Shown piece after piece: positions 1 to 10,254 of a stretch of DNA of 20,327 bases. The DNA lies in contig JAHBMJ010002301.1 of assembly GCA_018398765.1 (NCBI GenBank), forward strand, positions 1 to 20,327, in the 5' to 3' direction. The translations under genes and the position numbers were made by a program. This stretch comes from Chromera velia (Eukaryota; Sar; Chromeraceae). Below the pieces are notes generated by a model. It made no database searches. It saw nothing but the letters and a program-made list of their open reading frames with translations, and had not been told where the DNA came from. Within the stretch, counting starts at the first letter, position 1; the number at the start of each line of letters is the position of its first letter.

Positions 1-731
1 TGGTCAGATATTCTGTTCCGGTCTGTCAGGACTGGGGTAGAAGAGCTGGCCATGTTGATGGTCGAGGAGCGGTGTCGGAGGGTGGTGAGCGCAACGGAGT
101 CAAAGAGCGATACGGAGACGGCCCTCCTGGACTGTTTCAAGATGGCTGCACGGAGTGGTCTGGTTCGTTTGGTTCGTTTCGCAGTGGAGTCGCCTGTGTG
201 GATCTGGCCCGGGTGTTTGCCCTCGATGGCCGTCGAGTCTGTCTTGACAGCCGCAGTCGAGGGGAAGCAGTTGGAAATCCTCAGGCTGACTGAGGGGGTC
301 TGCAAGAACAGATTTGGGCTCTCTGCGTCTATCTTTTCCCGGGTGGTTTTGAGGGCCTCGGCCGAGTTTGGGTTTTTGGAGGGATTGGAGAAGGAATTTG
401 ACAGGGGGGGAGACGGGGATGGGGGCAGACAGGTGAGTGCCTTGAAGGAGCGTCTCTGTGCAGACGCAGCAAAGGGAGGGCAACTGGAGACACTCAGGGT
501 CCTGAGAGAGAAGAGAAAATGCGGATGGGGAAAGGAAGTCGTGGAGAGGGCCTCTGTGATGGGACACTGCCAAATCGTCCGGTGGGTTCTTTTTTTCTTT
601 TGACTTTTATTCATCAATCAAATCATTGATTTGGAATAGCTGAGGGTCTTTCTCAGTGTCAAGTGAGACGCTGCATGAGTAATTATTGTTCTTTGGTGAG
701 GTGGTGCATGAGGGAAGAGAGCACTTAGCAG

Positions 732-765
<34 letters not shown>

Positions 766-1525
766 ACACACACAAACACCCACACACACACAAACACCCA
801 CACACACACACACATACACTCACACACACACATACACCCACACACACACACACACACACACACAGACGCACACACACAACCAACCAACCAACCAACCAAC
901 CAAACAAACAACCAAAGAAAGAAGGAAAGAAAGAAAGAAAGAAAGAAAGAAACAAACAAAGCGAGAGGTTTGACTGCTCCCGGCCCTCCCTCACTTCCCC
1001 CCCCCCGTGAGCTTCCTCCCCCCCTCCCTCCCCCGTCTCTCCGGTTGCATCTGCAGGTACGCAGCTCTCCAGGGTTGTCCCTTCCTTGCCACGGAGACCC
1101 TTGCCAACCTGGCTTTCGCGTGTGCGGTCGCACGGAGCGAGCGTCAGGAGTCCGAAATTTTGGGCACCTTCCGCTGGGTCTTTGCGACCGTTGCGGCAGT
1201 GCGGGACGGGGAGAGGGGGCGGGCACGGACTAGCAGTAGCAGCAGCAGGAGCCCGGCGAACGCGATTGATCCAAGAGGAGGTCTTGAATTGACTCAGGTG
1301 TGGGCGACTGCAGCCCATTGGGGTGCCGACATGATTCTTCATTGGGCGGCAGAGCAGCCTGAGGATGTGGTGCCCCCGGAAAGTCTCTTTTCCGCAAGTG
1401 TGCGGGAGAGGGCAAAAAGGGGAAGGAAGAAGGAGATCGCTGATTGGCTGCTTGAGATGTCGAAAAAAAGGGGACAGAGAGTGATAGAAAGAGATGATGA
1501 GAGGATCGAACATGAGGGGGAGTAG
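1..1525 (+). CDS. Ankyrin-like helical repeat protein, 5' end outside window
   Basis: Two exons, 1-581 and 1057-1525. The frame is open from base 1, so the true start probably lies upstream; in-frame ATGs occur at 52 and 58. The donor at 582 (GTGGGT) and the acceptor CTGCAG at 1051-1056 join in phase 2, giving 349 residues in the window and a TAG at 1523-1525. The product shows repeated helix pairs of the ankyrin style: AAVEGKQLEILRL, then AAKGGQLETLRVL, then a segment spanning the splice (MGHCQIVRYAALQGCP), then AAHWGADMILHWAAEQ, spaced roughly 30-40 residues apart. Such repeats mediate protein-protein contacts. No catalytic domain is visible. A basic, serine-rich linker (RARTSSSSSRS) lies before the last repeat, and the C-terminus is highly charged. 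The repeats are divergent, so the family call is moderate. Continuity of the repeat pattern across the junction supports the intron. Confidence 0.7.
733..955. repeat. Compound microsatellite inside the ankyrin-like gene intron
   Basis: A long (CA)n tract with minor interruptions (about 733-878) is followed by (CCAA)n (about 879-900) and an (AAAG)n/(GAAA)n tract (about 915-950). All of it lies in the intron 582-1056. It reads as low-complexity peptides on both strands and is not coding. Confidence 0.9.
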
Positions 1526-2341
1526 GAATGTGAATGAGAACCCTCAGAAGAGCTCCACACAGAATTTGCTTTGGCAGTTTGTTCTCCTCTTTTGCTCGTG
1601 CATGGTGATCCTTCTTTTCCCTCTTTCCTACCTCTTCTTCCTGCATGTCCCTTTGAGTACTTCTCAAGTGGGCAGTCCGCAACAAATTGAATGAGATGGA
1701 AAGAGTCTTTGAGGTTGGAGAGGGCGGAAGAAAAGATCCGAATGTAAATTACATTTTTCAAGGAAAAGGAACGTACGAGATAATAAGTCAACCGCCAGAA
1801 AGATGGAACATTTATCCGGCGCTTCTATTTTCTCTCTTTAATCTTAATCTGAATTCATTCCGTTGTCCAACCCCATGATTCAGTATGGCTTCTGTATGCA
1901 TGCACAGATTTTACATTGAAGGAAGGGAGGAAGGAACACTGAAGAAACAACACATACTTGCAAGGGAAGGGAGGGGGGGGAAAGACCCCAAGGACCAAGT
2001 TTGAGTAACGCAATTTAAGCGCTTTACCTTCCGTATGTTTACGGAGGTCCTTTCTCTCTTCCTGCCTCCCGCTCTCCCTTCCATCCTTTCTTCGTTTCTT
2101 TCTTTCTTTACCTTTTCTTCTTGGATTCCAGTTTGCTTGTACTCTTTCCTCCACCGCGTTTTGCTTTACCAAACCTCCTGCGTGAGGTGCGTTCAGTCAC
2201 GGGCTCCGTCACGGGATGCGCTTTCTGCTGTTTACGTTGAATGGCTGCGAGCTTCTTTCCCATTGTTCTCCTCCTGGCTTGGTGCCTAGCTTAGAGCCGC
2301 GTAATAAAGCGTTTGGGTCCTCTTTCTTAATTCTCACTCCT
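1526..2341. other. No recognisable gene; probable 3' flank of the ankyrin-like gene
   Basis: Short open frames exist on both strands, but none shows a recognisable domain or a convincing splice structure. The region holds purine/pyrimidine-biased runs (G-rich near 1970-1980, pyrimidine-rich near 2047-2160) and a TGCATGCA palindrome at 1897-1904. Confidence 0.5.
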
Positions 2342-2451
2342 TTTTAGAGACTCAAGCGACTCGGTCATCCCAGTGATGCGGTGCCAGTGGGGTGATGCGG
2401 TGCCGATCATTGGGAGCATCACATATATAAGCCCTGGCCCTTGAATTGTGA

Positions 2452-2698
2452 CCGGTCAAGCTTGACCGTGATACAGGCGCTTTGGCTGTACTGAAGCATC
2501 TGTATTGTTTTTTTAATTTATTTTTTTTTTAATTTATTTTTGCAAAAAAATTGGGTCGCTCCAGGTGGGGCCCTATCTGAAAGCCGTCTGAGCGTTCACA
2601 TAGCGCGTGCGGCCGCGCGCGATAACACGCGCAACGATGGCGTAAAAATGGGTTGAAAACATGCCGGAAAAAGTGATCACGGTCAGGCTTGAACCCGG
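2452..2698. repeat. Palindrome plus a second, inverted copy about 225 bp away
   Basis: Positions 2453-2468 are a perfect 16-bp palindrome (CGGTCAAGCTTGACCG) directly abutting the left inverted arm. A closely related sequence occurs in inverted orientation at 2676-2698 and shares the GACCGTGAT end, with about 20 matching positions and a 2-nt gap. The spacer contains T-rich runs (about 2508-2545). On the minus strand the second copy also resembles a pol III B-box (GGTTCAAGCC), but no cloverleaf can be drawn. Confidence 0.6.
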
Positions 2699-2773
2699 GA
2701 CTGCCTATAAGTAGCCGTCTTGCAGCTTTTTTTTTTTCTTTGAAAAACCGAAGTAGGTCGTAGGGGGCAGCTG

Positions 2774-3283
2774 ATGGATAGGCACGCGGCCTGCGTACGT
2801 ACTATCACTATGGTGCCCCGTCCGCAAAATTCTGACGCTACTTTCACTTCCAACGCACAGTGCAAACAACTTTTCCATAGTAGAATTTTGCCGATCATTC
2901 AAGCCAAAGCGTAGAAATATCAATTCCATTGGACGCAAAAACAGGCCAATGATGCTATTAAAAATGAAATTAGAAATATTTTTGGTGGTCAGTGCGAGCA
3001 GTGTGGAGCAGCAAACCTTCTTCCAATTGTGACTCGTGCTAACATTCGCTGTGCATACGATATGCACCACAATCACTACAGAGCAGGCACACATCGGAGA
3101 TACTCTTTAGGCAAACTCAGAGTCAGAAAGATTCCTTCTAAACGTGAAACTCAGTGGATAGATACAGTTTTTGACACAAATCATCCTGACAATGTGGAGC
3201 TTCTCTGCCAGTTTTGTCACCATGTGCGCAAACATGAAGCTTGGAGGCACTTTCCTGCTCAACCTGCCTGGTATAAGGCCTGA
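2774..3283 (+). pseudogene. HNH endonuclease-like frame with one internal stop
   Basis: One frame runs from the ATG at 2774 to the TGA at 3281-3283, interrupted only by a TAG at 2912-2914. The part after the stop (122 residues) shows the HNH/Cys4 layout: CEQC near residue 27 of that part, DMHHNHY about 24 residues later, and NVELLCQFCHHVRKHE near the end. This matches the CxxC, D-x-HH, N-x-x-x-LC-x-x-CH pattern of the HNH nuclease superfamily, in which a His and Asn coordinate a catalytic metal and the cysteines bind structural zinc. Basic residues lie between the motifs. The stop means a decayed copy, a missed intron (an acceptor-like ACAG ends at 2944), or readthrough. It sits between the inverted repeats 2423-2453 and 3436-3466, which suggests it belongs to that element. 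Its substrate is unknown. Confidence 0.55.
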
Positions 3284-3466
3284 TATCGAACATCGAACAG
3301 TTTGAAAACCAAGTATAAACATTGACTGAAATTTTTGTATAGAGTATAAATTGTTAAACTATATAAAAGTGTTTTATACTAGCTAAAATCTTTTATGTAT
3401 TACATATTTTGATTTATACTAGAAAAAGCGTTTTTGGTCACAATTCAACGGCCAGGGCCTATATAT

Positions 3467-3924
3467 ACAGTGATTACTTTACGGATTTATGTATAGTGGA
3501 CTAGTGGTAGTCCAGAGCGATTTTTATTGCCTTTTAATCTTTCTAGAGTTCCATTTTATAGTAATGATGATCTTAGTGCTAGTGCTTAATTGATTAAAAC
3601 TAAATAATAATTAAATACTTTTTGTAAAACTTTTAAACTTATTCAATTTCTAGTGCAATTTTCAAAATTTTTCAAACTATTCTAATAATTTGCCCCCCTC
3701 GATCCCTCTTAAAAAAACAAAGATTAAAACTTAGTCTCAAAAAATGTATATACAAAGTTGTCACTTAGTTAATTATGTTGTGTCAGTGCAAACAAAAGCT
3801 ATATTGCTGCATAATTATATAAGAAAATTTGACACCTATAACTAGGCCTACAACGAAGATTTCAAGATCAAGGAAGCTGCTAGAAGAGAATTTGGAAACA
3901 GTTTTATTTTAATCTTTCCCAAAG
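3467..3924. other. AT-rich intergenic stretch
   Basis: Strongly AT-rich compared with the flanking genes and with no meaningful open frame. A short hairpin with a 6-bp stem (GGACTA/TAGTCC) lies at 3498-3513. The AT-richness begins before the right inverted arm (from about 3290) and stops where the coiled-coil gene's stop codon begins. Confidence 0.5.
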
Positions 3925-5697
3925 TTAGAACCCGAGTCCAACTGCTCGCATGGAAGCTGTGAGGGCATTTGACGCTCCTGCCTCAGAGCTGATACCAACA
4001 GCAGACTCTTCAGGATCCGGTGGGATCTGCCCTGATGCTTTTTTTGTTGCAAACTCTGCAACTTCCTTTGCAAGCTTCACGGCTCTCTGGGCAACATCAG
4101 CCAGAATCCTCAGTCTGTCGGCCTCCTTTTTTTTTAGGTCTGCTTGGTGTCTCAGCTTCTTCGCATTCTTTTGTTCAGGCAATTCGACGGAGGGATCCCA
4201 GTCGGGCTCCTGCTTGGCTGTTTCGAATGCAGTCTTTGCGGCATCCTCTGCCTGTTTTGCTTGGCTCTCTGCCGTGTCTGCTGCTGTTTTTGCCTCATCT
4301 GCCTTTGTCTTTGCTTCCTTGGCCTCTGTTTCTTTTCCTGCCGCCTCCTTGAACATATCGGCAGCTTCTTGAGTCAGCTTGGCTGTCTCTCTTTTCTTTT
4401 CTGCTTCTTTCTTCTTCTGCCTCGCTGCTTGCTTCTTAGTCGTTGCTTCTTTCCTCAAATTGATCGCTTCTGGTGATGCAGGGTCGCTCTCTTCCTTCTC
4501 TCTGGCCTTCTTGTCTGCCTCCTCTGCTTCTTTCTCTGCTTCTGTCCTTTCGTTCTCTGCCGTCTCTGCCTCTGTCTTCTTCTCCTGCGCCGCCGTCTTC
4601 TGCTGCTCAAATTTCTGCTGCATCTCCCCACTCCCCGCTGATGCAGTTTCTGCACTCGCAGTCGTACTCGGTGGACTCTCTCCTACAGCTCCCTTGTCTG
4701 AGAGAGTCTTCTGGAAGAACCCGGTTCCCGTGCCTCTCTGTGGACTTGCAGCATTGAAGGAAGACGTGTGCCTGCCAATGGGCACATTATCGGAACTTCT
4801 GTCTGAACTCTCTTTCGTCCTCTCAACTATCCCACCTTCTCTCTCAGTTGATGTGGAGACAAACTTTAAGCTCAGTGCTTGAGTGCCCCTGATTTTTCTG
4901 GTCTGAAAAGCTCGCAGAGGGACGGAGCGGTGCGCATCCTCAACAAAAGAGGTCACTGTGACCGCCCGACGTGAGGGAGAGGGAGAGTGGGGGGCTTTGT
5001 GTTGGTCTGGATGCGTTTGTGAAAGATCAACTTCTCCTTTAAGTTCGTTTGTTCTCTGTTGTTTTGGAAGGTCAAGTGTTTCGTCTTTTGGCTGCTCCTC
5101 CTCCAGACCGAGCGGTGTGTTCGAGCTGCTGATGGGGTGTCCAGTGCGCTTCTTCTGCTGTATTCCCGTCCTTCTGCTTCTCCTGCGAGTCCCCCTGCCG
5201 GCTCCCGATAGGGTTCTTGCTTTCTGTTCAGAGAGAGCGGAGAGGTGCGGAGGAGTCCGGTTACCTGCGTGAGCAGAATGATGGGCTGAGGATCATCATC
5301 AAACACAGAGAGAGAATCGGACAAGAAGCAGGAAAGAGAAGAAGAGGAGGAATAATACTAATAAAAACAACAACAATAATGATAATAATAATAATAAGAA
5401 GAAGGAGAAGGAGAAGAAGAAGAAGAAGAAGAAGGAGAAGAAGAGGAGGAGGAGGAGGAGGAGGAGGAGAAAAAGAAAACCAGAAACGAACAAAGAGAGA
5501 GAGCCATGCAGAAATCTCTGATGAATCCTTGCCGTTCTCATTCGTGCCTCACTGTGAAAAAAGAGCACGCGTGAATGAAGGCACTTCACCGGCCCCAAAG
5601 ATGTAAGCTGATCATTCAACTATCTTCATGCACCTCTAGCAGTCGTCTTAGGAAACAAGAGAGCAAACAACGCAATCGAGCTGCGAACAAAAACAAG

Positions 5698-5753
<56 letters not shown>

Positions 5754-6312
5754 CGAGAGAGCTACACACAATCACGATCACACTGACTGACTCACTCACT
5801 CACTCGCTCACACACTCACTCACTCGCTCACACACTCACTCACTCACGTTCACGCACGCACACACGCACGTACGCACGCACGCAGTACACACACACACAC
5901 ACAGAGGGAGAGAGGGAGAGAGAGAGAGAGGGAGGGAGAGAGAGAGTCCGGCTTGCAGGAATGAATTCTGCGAAGGCCCATGCCTGCCCCCATTGCAAAC
6001 TGAGTCGACTGTCCCCAATGCATGCACCAGCTTACCGTCCCCAGGCTCCCCCGGCAGTCTCGCAACAGTCTCCCCCAATTCTGGACGGTGTCGTCGGATC
6101 TGCAGCAGCTGCTCTACTCCTCCTTGAGGGCCTCTCTCTCCTGTCGGTGAAAAGGGGGCAGAGACAGACTCCGAGACTTTCTCCCTCTGGTGGCTCCCGA
6201 CTTTCTTGTCTTGTGGCCCTCCCGCCCCACAGAGGAAGAGGGAGAGACTCCACAGAAAGAGACCTCGGAGGCTTGGAAGGAACACCAGGGAGAAGAGCGG
6301 AAAGAGCCTCAT
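3925..6312 (-). CDS. Signal-peptide-bearing Ala/Lys/Glu coiled-coil protein
   Basis: Two exons on the minus strand, 6312-6036 and 4955-3925, give 435 residues. The donor GTAAGC begins at 6035. The acceptor is CACAG ending at 4956, after a C/T-rich tract. Both are in phase 1. The ATG at 6312 is the first in a frame open from 6474. Residues 1-30 are strongly hydrophobic (MRLFPLFSLVF... to LFLCGA) and resemble a signal peptide or anchor. Residues about 94-200 are Ser/Thr-rich. Residues about 203-400 are an almost uninterrupted A/K/E/T/Q coiled coil with heptad character (KKKEAEKKRETAKL, AKEAKTKADEAKTAADTAES). The tail is short and less charged. I recognise no family; the likeness to TolA, LEA or other coiled-coil proteins is compositional. 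The role may be structural in a secretory or membrane compartment (inference). The exon junction is predicted. Confidence 0.6.
5331..5480. repeat. Purine-rich (AAT)n/(GAA)n/(GGA)n microsatellite
   Basis: Consecutive ATA/AAT, GAA/AAG and GGA repeats in the predicted intron of the minus-strand coiled-coil gene. The poly-Arg/Glu and poly-Phe/Leu frames it creates are artefacts. Confidence 0.85.
5700..5948. repeat. (CA)n-(GA)n-(CACT)n-(GAGG)n compound microsatellite
   Basis: (CA)n at about 5701-5732 and (GA)n at about 5733-5757, then CACT/CTCA-type repeats to about 5845, a CA/CG tract, and GAGAGG repeats to about 5945. All of it lies in the intron 4956-6035 of the minus-strand gene. Confidence 0.85.
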
Positions 6313-7192
6313 CCTTCTCGGGTCAGCAGGGTAACGAGAAAGAGAATTGACGTGAGAGAGAAGGAAAGCTAGCTGGGGAAACTTGTGACGAAATCTTTCG
6401 CTCTGCCGTGAAATGTTCTCACGTCGAGACTGGATTCTGTAAAGGCGATATATAAGTCCGTACTCAACTACGTACTAAGTGCAGACTCTCAAGCAGAGGA
6501 TGAGTCAGAGGACATTACGCTGACCGATGTCTGAAGGAACTTGCCGACCTTGTCTGTGTGGAAGGAACTCAGTCTGCTGTGCATGCATGCATCGGTGATG
6601 CATTGGTGCAAAGATGGTGCAAAGCTCTGATCTCTGTATCGGTGTGCATGCATGGAAAGTTTCTGCCGCGCGCCCGGCGGCGCCGCGCGGCGCGGCCAAA
6701 TGCAAGGATCCCAGTACGTCCGCCGGCCGAATGCTCATGACATCTGCTGTTTGTCGCTGAAATTCTCTGACCAAAAAAGAGAGCTCCGCGTGTATGAGGT
6801 AGTCTCTGTGAAGGACCGGTGGAGTCAGCTTCCTTCAATAGCTGTGTGTGCTACGTGAACAGCAGACTGGCAGTGACGGTCTGAGGAGTTCGTGCATTCT
6901 TGCCCCCCTGCATGGAGTCTCTTTGTCTCCTGCATGGATCCCGTCTCCTCTGAGAGCACCTTTGGAATCTTCCTGGCCGGGTTGAGAACATTGTATGCGT
7001 CTTTCTGTTGCAGTTTTTCTTTGTATTGTCTTTTTCTACTTCTGTGTACCTGTCCTTTCCTTTCCGTTGCCTCCAACTCCGGAATTTCCAGACACTCCTC
7101 GGACGGACAGAAGTAGAGACAGCGAGAGACGGAGACCTCGGAACGAACGAAGGAGAAGGAGACAGCGAAGACTTCGAGAAGAAGAAAAAAAC
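6313..7192. promoter_or_regulatory. Divergent intergenic region between coiled-coil gene and TRM1
   Basis: The minus-strand gene starts at 6312 and TRM1 starts at 7193 (or 6995), so this stretch should hold both promoters. Visible elements are a TATATAAG string at about 6448-6455 (its complement could serve the minus gene), three TGCATGCA matches at 6580-6591 and 6645-6652, an 11-bp-period repeat of TGGTGCAAAG at 6604-6624, and a very GC-rich, self-complementary CpG block at about 6665-6697. No experimentally defined promoter can be read from the sequence. Confidence 0.4.
6995..7192 (+). other. In-frame upstream extension of TRM1, possible targeting presequence
   Basis: An ATG at 6995 (just after an in-frame TGA at 6983) reads without a stop into the TRM1 ATG at 7193 and would add 66 residues. 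It starts with a basic residue and a hydrophobic run (MRLSVAVFLCIVFFYFC), then LSFPLPP, then a very Arg-rich segment. This resembles a signal peptide followed by a basic transit-type peptide with a Phe near the predicted cleavage point. Against this, T-rich DNA encodes hydrophobic residues by chance. CTGTTGCAG at 7003-7011 could be a 3' splice site of a 5' UTR intron. The ATG at 7193 also has the better A-rich upstream context. Confidence 0.3.
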
Positions 7193-10039
7193 ATGTCGGC
7201 AGAGGGAGGAGGCAAGGGGCAGGGGGCAAAGAAGAAGAGCGTGACTGAGGGAATGGTCACACTGGAGGTTCCTGGGGACAACACTCTCTTCTACAATCCT
7301 GCGCAGGTACGAGGACTCTGTGTGCAAACACGCCCCCGCACTTACCTGAAGATCTGCCCCCCCTTCCCTTACCTGCACTTTGCCTGCATTCCCTTGTCCA
7401 TTTGCCTTGGTCGAGCTGTAAAGAGAGAGCTGCCCTGTCACCGCAGTCCCTCCCTCCCCTCTCCCCTCTTTCCTCTCCCTCCTGCCTACACCTGCTGATG
7501 TGGTTTGGTTTCATGAATCCGCATGCACCCCCCCTTTTCTGGATCGAATCTTCCGCTCAGGTCTTCAACAGGGACCTCACCCTGCTCGTCACACGTGCAT
7601 ACGCCCTGAGCATCAGGAAAAAGGAAATCGAGGACAAGGGTGGGCCCATCAGTCTGACAGCAGAATGCCTGTCCGTGGTCATGGAGGAGGTGTAAGGCGG
7701 GCAGGCTGGAAGTCGGATAGTTGAAGAATGATCAGATCCTTGTTTGATGTATTCTCCTCACCTCGTTGATCGCGTTTTCACTCTGGCACGGTTCCTTCCG
7801 CATGGACAGTGCCGAGCGTGTTCGCAGCCCCCTTCCGTGTCTCCTCCAACATTGGCTCCGAAAATCTTTCTCGCACACTCTTCTTCTTCTTTCTGTTTTG
7901 CATTTCTTTCCTTTCCCCCTCAGCCCTTCCTTCTTTAATCTGTCAAAACACTTGGAGACTCCGCTGTGTCCCTCTCCTCTCTGTTGCCCTCCCTGATCAT
8001 GAATGCAGCTGCGAGGATGAGTGCCCGCCTGCAATCCTCTCAAACAGAGGGGGAGGGTGGCAAGAGGCAGAAGATGGAGTCTTCCTCTTCCTCTTCGTCC
8101 CCAGCAGCACCTAGTGGAGGAGACGAAGAGGCAGATGGGAGTGCGGATGCAGAGACGGGGAAGGAGAAGGAGAAGCGCACAGTCACAATCCCAAAATTCG
8201 AAGGGCTGGATGTTCTGGAACCCCTCTCTGCTACAGGTTCGTTCGTCCGTTCCTTCGCTAGTTGGCGTCTTGGTTCGGTGTGCCTGTTTGTTGGCCTGGA
8301 GAACCCAGAGAGAGCTTTTGTCAACCAGAGTGGTGCCCTTTCTGCGCTTCTCTCTCTTTCATGGGTCCTTCCCTCCCTTCTCTTCGCCCTCTCTCCGTTT
8401 CTTTCAGCATCTCTCTCTCTGACTTTCTGCGCCGCCTCCTTGACGCCCCCCTCCCCTCCTCTCCCCCGCCTACCTCTCTATCCGTGTACGCATCTGCCTG
8501 CAGGTCTGAGAGCCCTGAGGTACGCAGTCGAGTTACCCGACGTCGTCAGACACGTCACTGCCAACGATCTGGACTCAGAGGCCACAGAGGCGGCGCGGGA
8601 GAACGCGAAGAAGAACGGAGTGCCCGAGGGAAAGTTCACAGGTCAAGCAGGGAAATCAACGAAGCCTTCAGGAAGACCAGCCTTACGGCCGACGGCATAG
8701 AAAGACATCCCGACTCTGATCCTGCCTTTATGCAGACTTCGTTTCGAATAAGAAGAGAAGGGAAGACAAACGGCTTGGCGAATGAGTCGACGGACCCATG
8801 AACAGGATGTGCCTATAGGACCATCTGTCTGTCTGTGGGTTTCTTTCTGCGTGTCTGTGTTCCTGTTCCTGTGTGCATGGATGCAGTGCACAACATGGAT
8901 GCCTGCATTTACTTTCATACAGAATTAAAGTAATTATATTAGATTTCTGTATGAAAGTAAATGCACGTTCCTGTGTGCATGGATTCAGTGCACAACATGG
9001 ATGCCGTTGGACTGATGTGTCTGTCTAAGTGGAGGGACAAGAAGAGCTTCGACGTGATCGACCTGGACCCGTATGGGTCATGTTCTCCCTTCTTGGACTC
9101 GGCGGTGCAGGCAGTGGCTGATGGCGGTCAGCAGGATGGAATGCATTTGTGTGTGGGGGGGGGGGCTTGGATGGCTGTGTGGTTTGTTTCCACTTCGTCC
9201 CTTCGTCCATCGGGAATTTTTGTTCTTTCACTGGTGCATCCAGTCTGCTTTCCTGCCGGCGTGCCATCTACTTCTCTGTCCGTGTTTTTTTTGTCGTTTG
9301 GTCTGCTCTGATTTTCCTGTCATCGTCTGTGCCTGTTCTGACGCACGCAGGGCTGCTGGGTGTAACCTCGACTGACATGATCGTGCTGGGCGCAAACACT
9401 CCGGAGGTGGGTAGGGAGGGTGAGTGCCTTGGTTTGTCTCTGAGGGTGAAGCCTCGAAGAAATGTTCTGATCTTTGGGATGGATGAACTGTTGTGGTATA
9501 CCTGTCTGTCTCCCTCCTTGAGTGCGTCACAGAAGAAGAAAGAGCTTTTCTGTGATGGGGAGGACTGGTCATCGTGAGGGAGTGAGAAGTTCTTCTGTCT
9601 GTCTGTATCTATGCATGTCTGCCTGCCTGGCATTCCGTCTGTCTTTGTGTGCGCAGATCGGATTTCAAAAATACGGAGGGACTCCCCTGAAGGCAGGGTC
9701 AGTCAGTCGTTTTGTGTGTCGTTGAGACAGTTGGCCAGCCAGTCAATCCCTTTCTTTTGCTGTTTGTACATGTTAATAATGTTCAGGATTGCAGAAAGAG
9801 CGGTAGAGAAAAGGAAAGAAAAGGGGAAAGGAAAGAGAAAGGAAACGACGAACAAACAAGCAGAGACAGAAAGTAAAAGCAAGCAAACAAAGAGATGAAG
9901 AGGGAAAAGCAAATTGATCCTAGGGCGTTCCTTCCTTTTCCCTTTGATTCCTTTCTCCTCCTCATGCTTCTTCTCTGGCATCCGTCTTCTTCCACCCCTT
10001 CTCCCGTGAGAGGTAAGGAACAGTTTCTGAGACATGGAG

Positions 10040-10078
<39 letters not shown>

Positions 10079-10221
10079 GCGTGCGTGTGATGTGTGTGTG
10101 TGTGTGTGTATGTGTGTATGTGTGTGTGCGTGTGCGTGTGCGTGTGCGTGTGCGTGCGTGTGATGTGTGTGTGTGTGTGTATGTGTGTATGTGTGTATGT
10201 GTGTATGTGTGTGTGTATGTG

Positions 10222-10254
<33 letters not shown>

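Larger units (their letters stand above)
2423..3466. mobile_element. Candidate DNA element bounded by 31-bp inverted repeats
   Basis: The arm at 2423-2453 and the reverse complement of 3436-3466 match at 29 of 31 positions, including the 13-mer TTGAATTGTGACC and the core CCCTGGCC. A further ATCAC/GTGAT pair lies just outside after a 2-nt gap on one side. The 1,044-bp interval contains an HNH-like reading frame. Paired inverted ends around a nuclease-type frame are what a small DNA transposon or a mobilised cassette looks like. I found no clear target-site duplication, so the exact ends are uncertain. The left arm carries a TATATAAG string that could also serve as a promoter element. The alternative is two unrelated inverted copies of a repeat family. 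Confidence 0.55.

Noticed and set aside
607-1226. Minus-strand frames rich in Cys-Val and plus-strand His-Thr frames
   Set aside because: They are translations of the (CA)n microsatellite and the antisense of the ankyrin-like gene.
2676-2760. tRNA-like B-box on the minus strand (GGTTCAAGCC)
   Set aside because: The T-stem does not pair and no acceptor stem, anticodon arm or A-box can be placed, so I do not call a tRNA or SINE.
5961-6350. Plus-strand frame with CPHC motif
   Set aside because: It overlaps the opposite strand of the better supported signal-peptide exon (6312-6036) and has no second zinc ligand pair or splice support.
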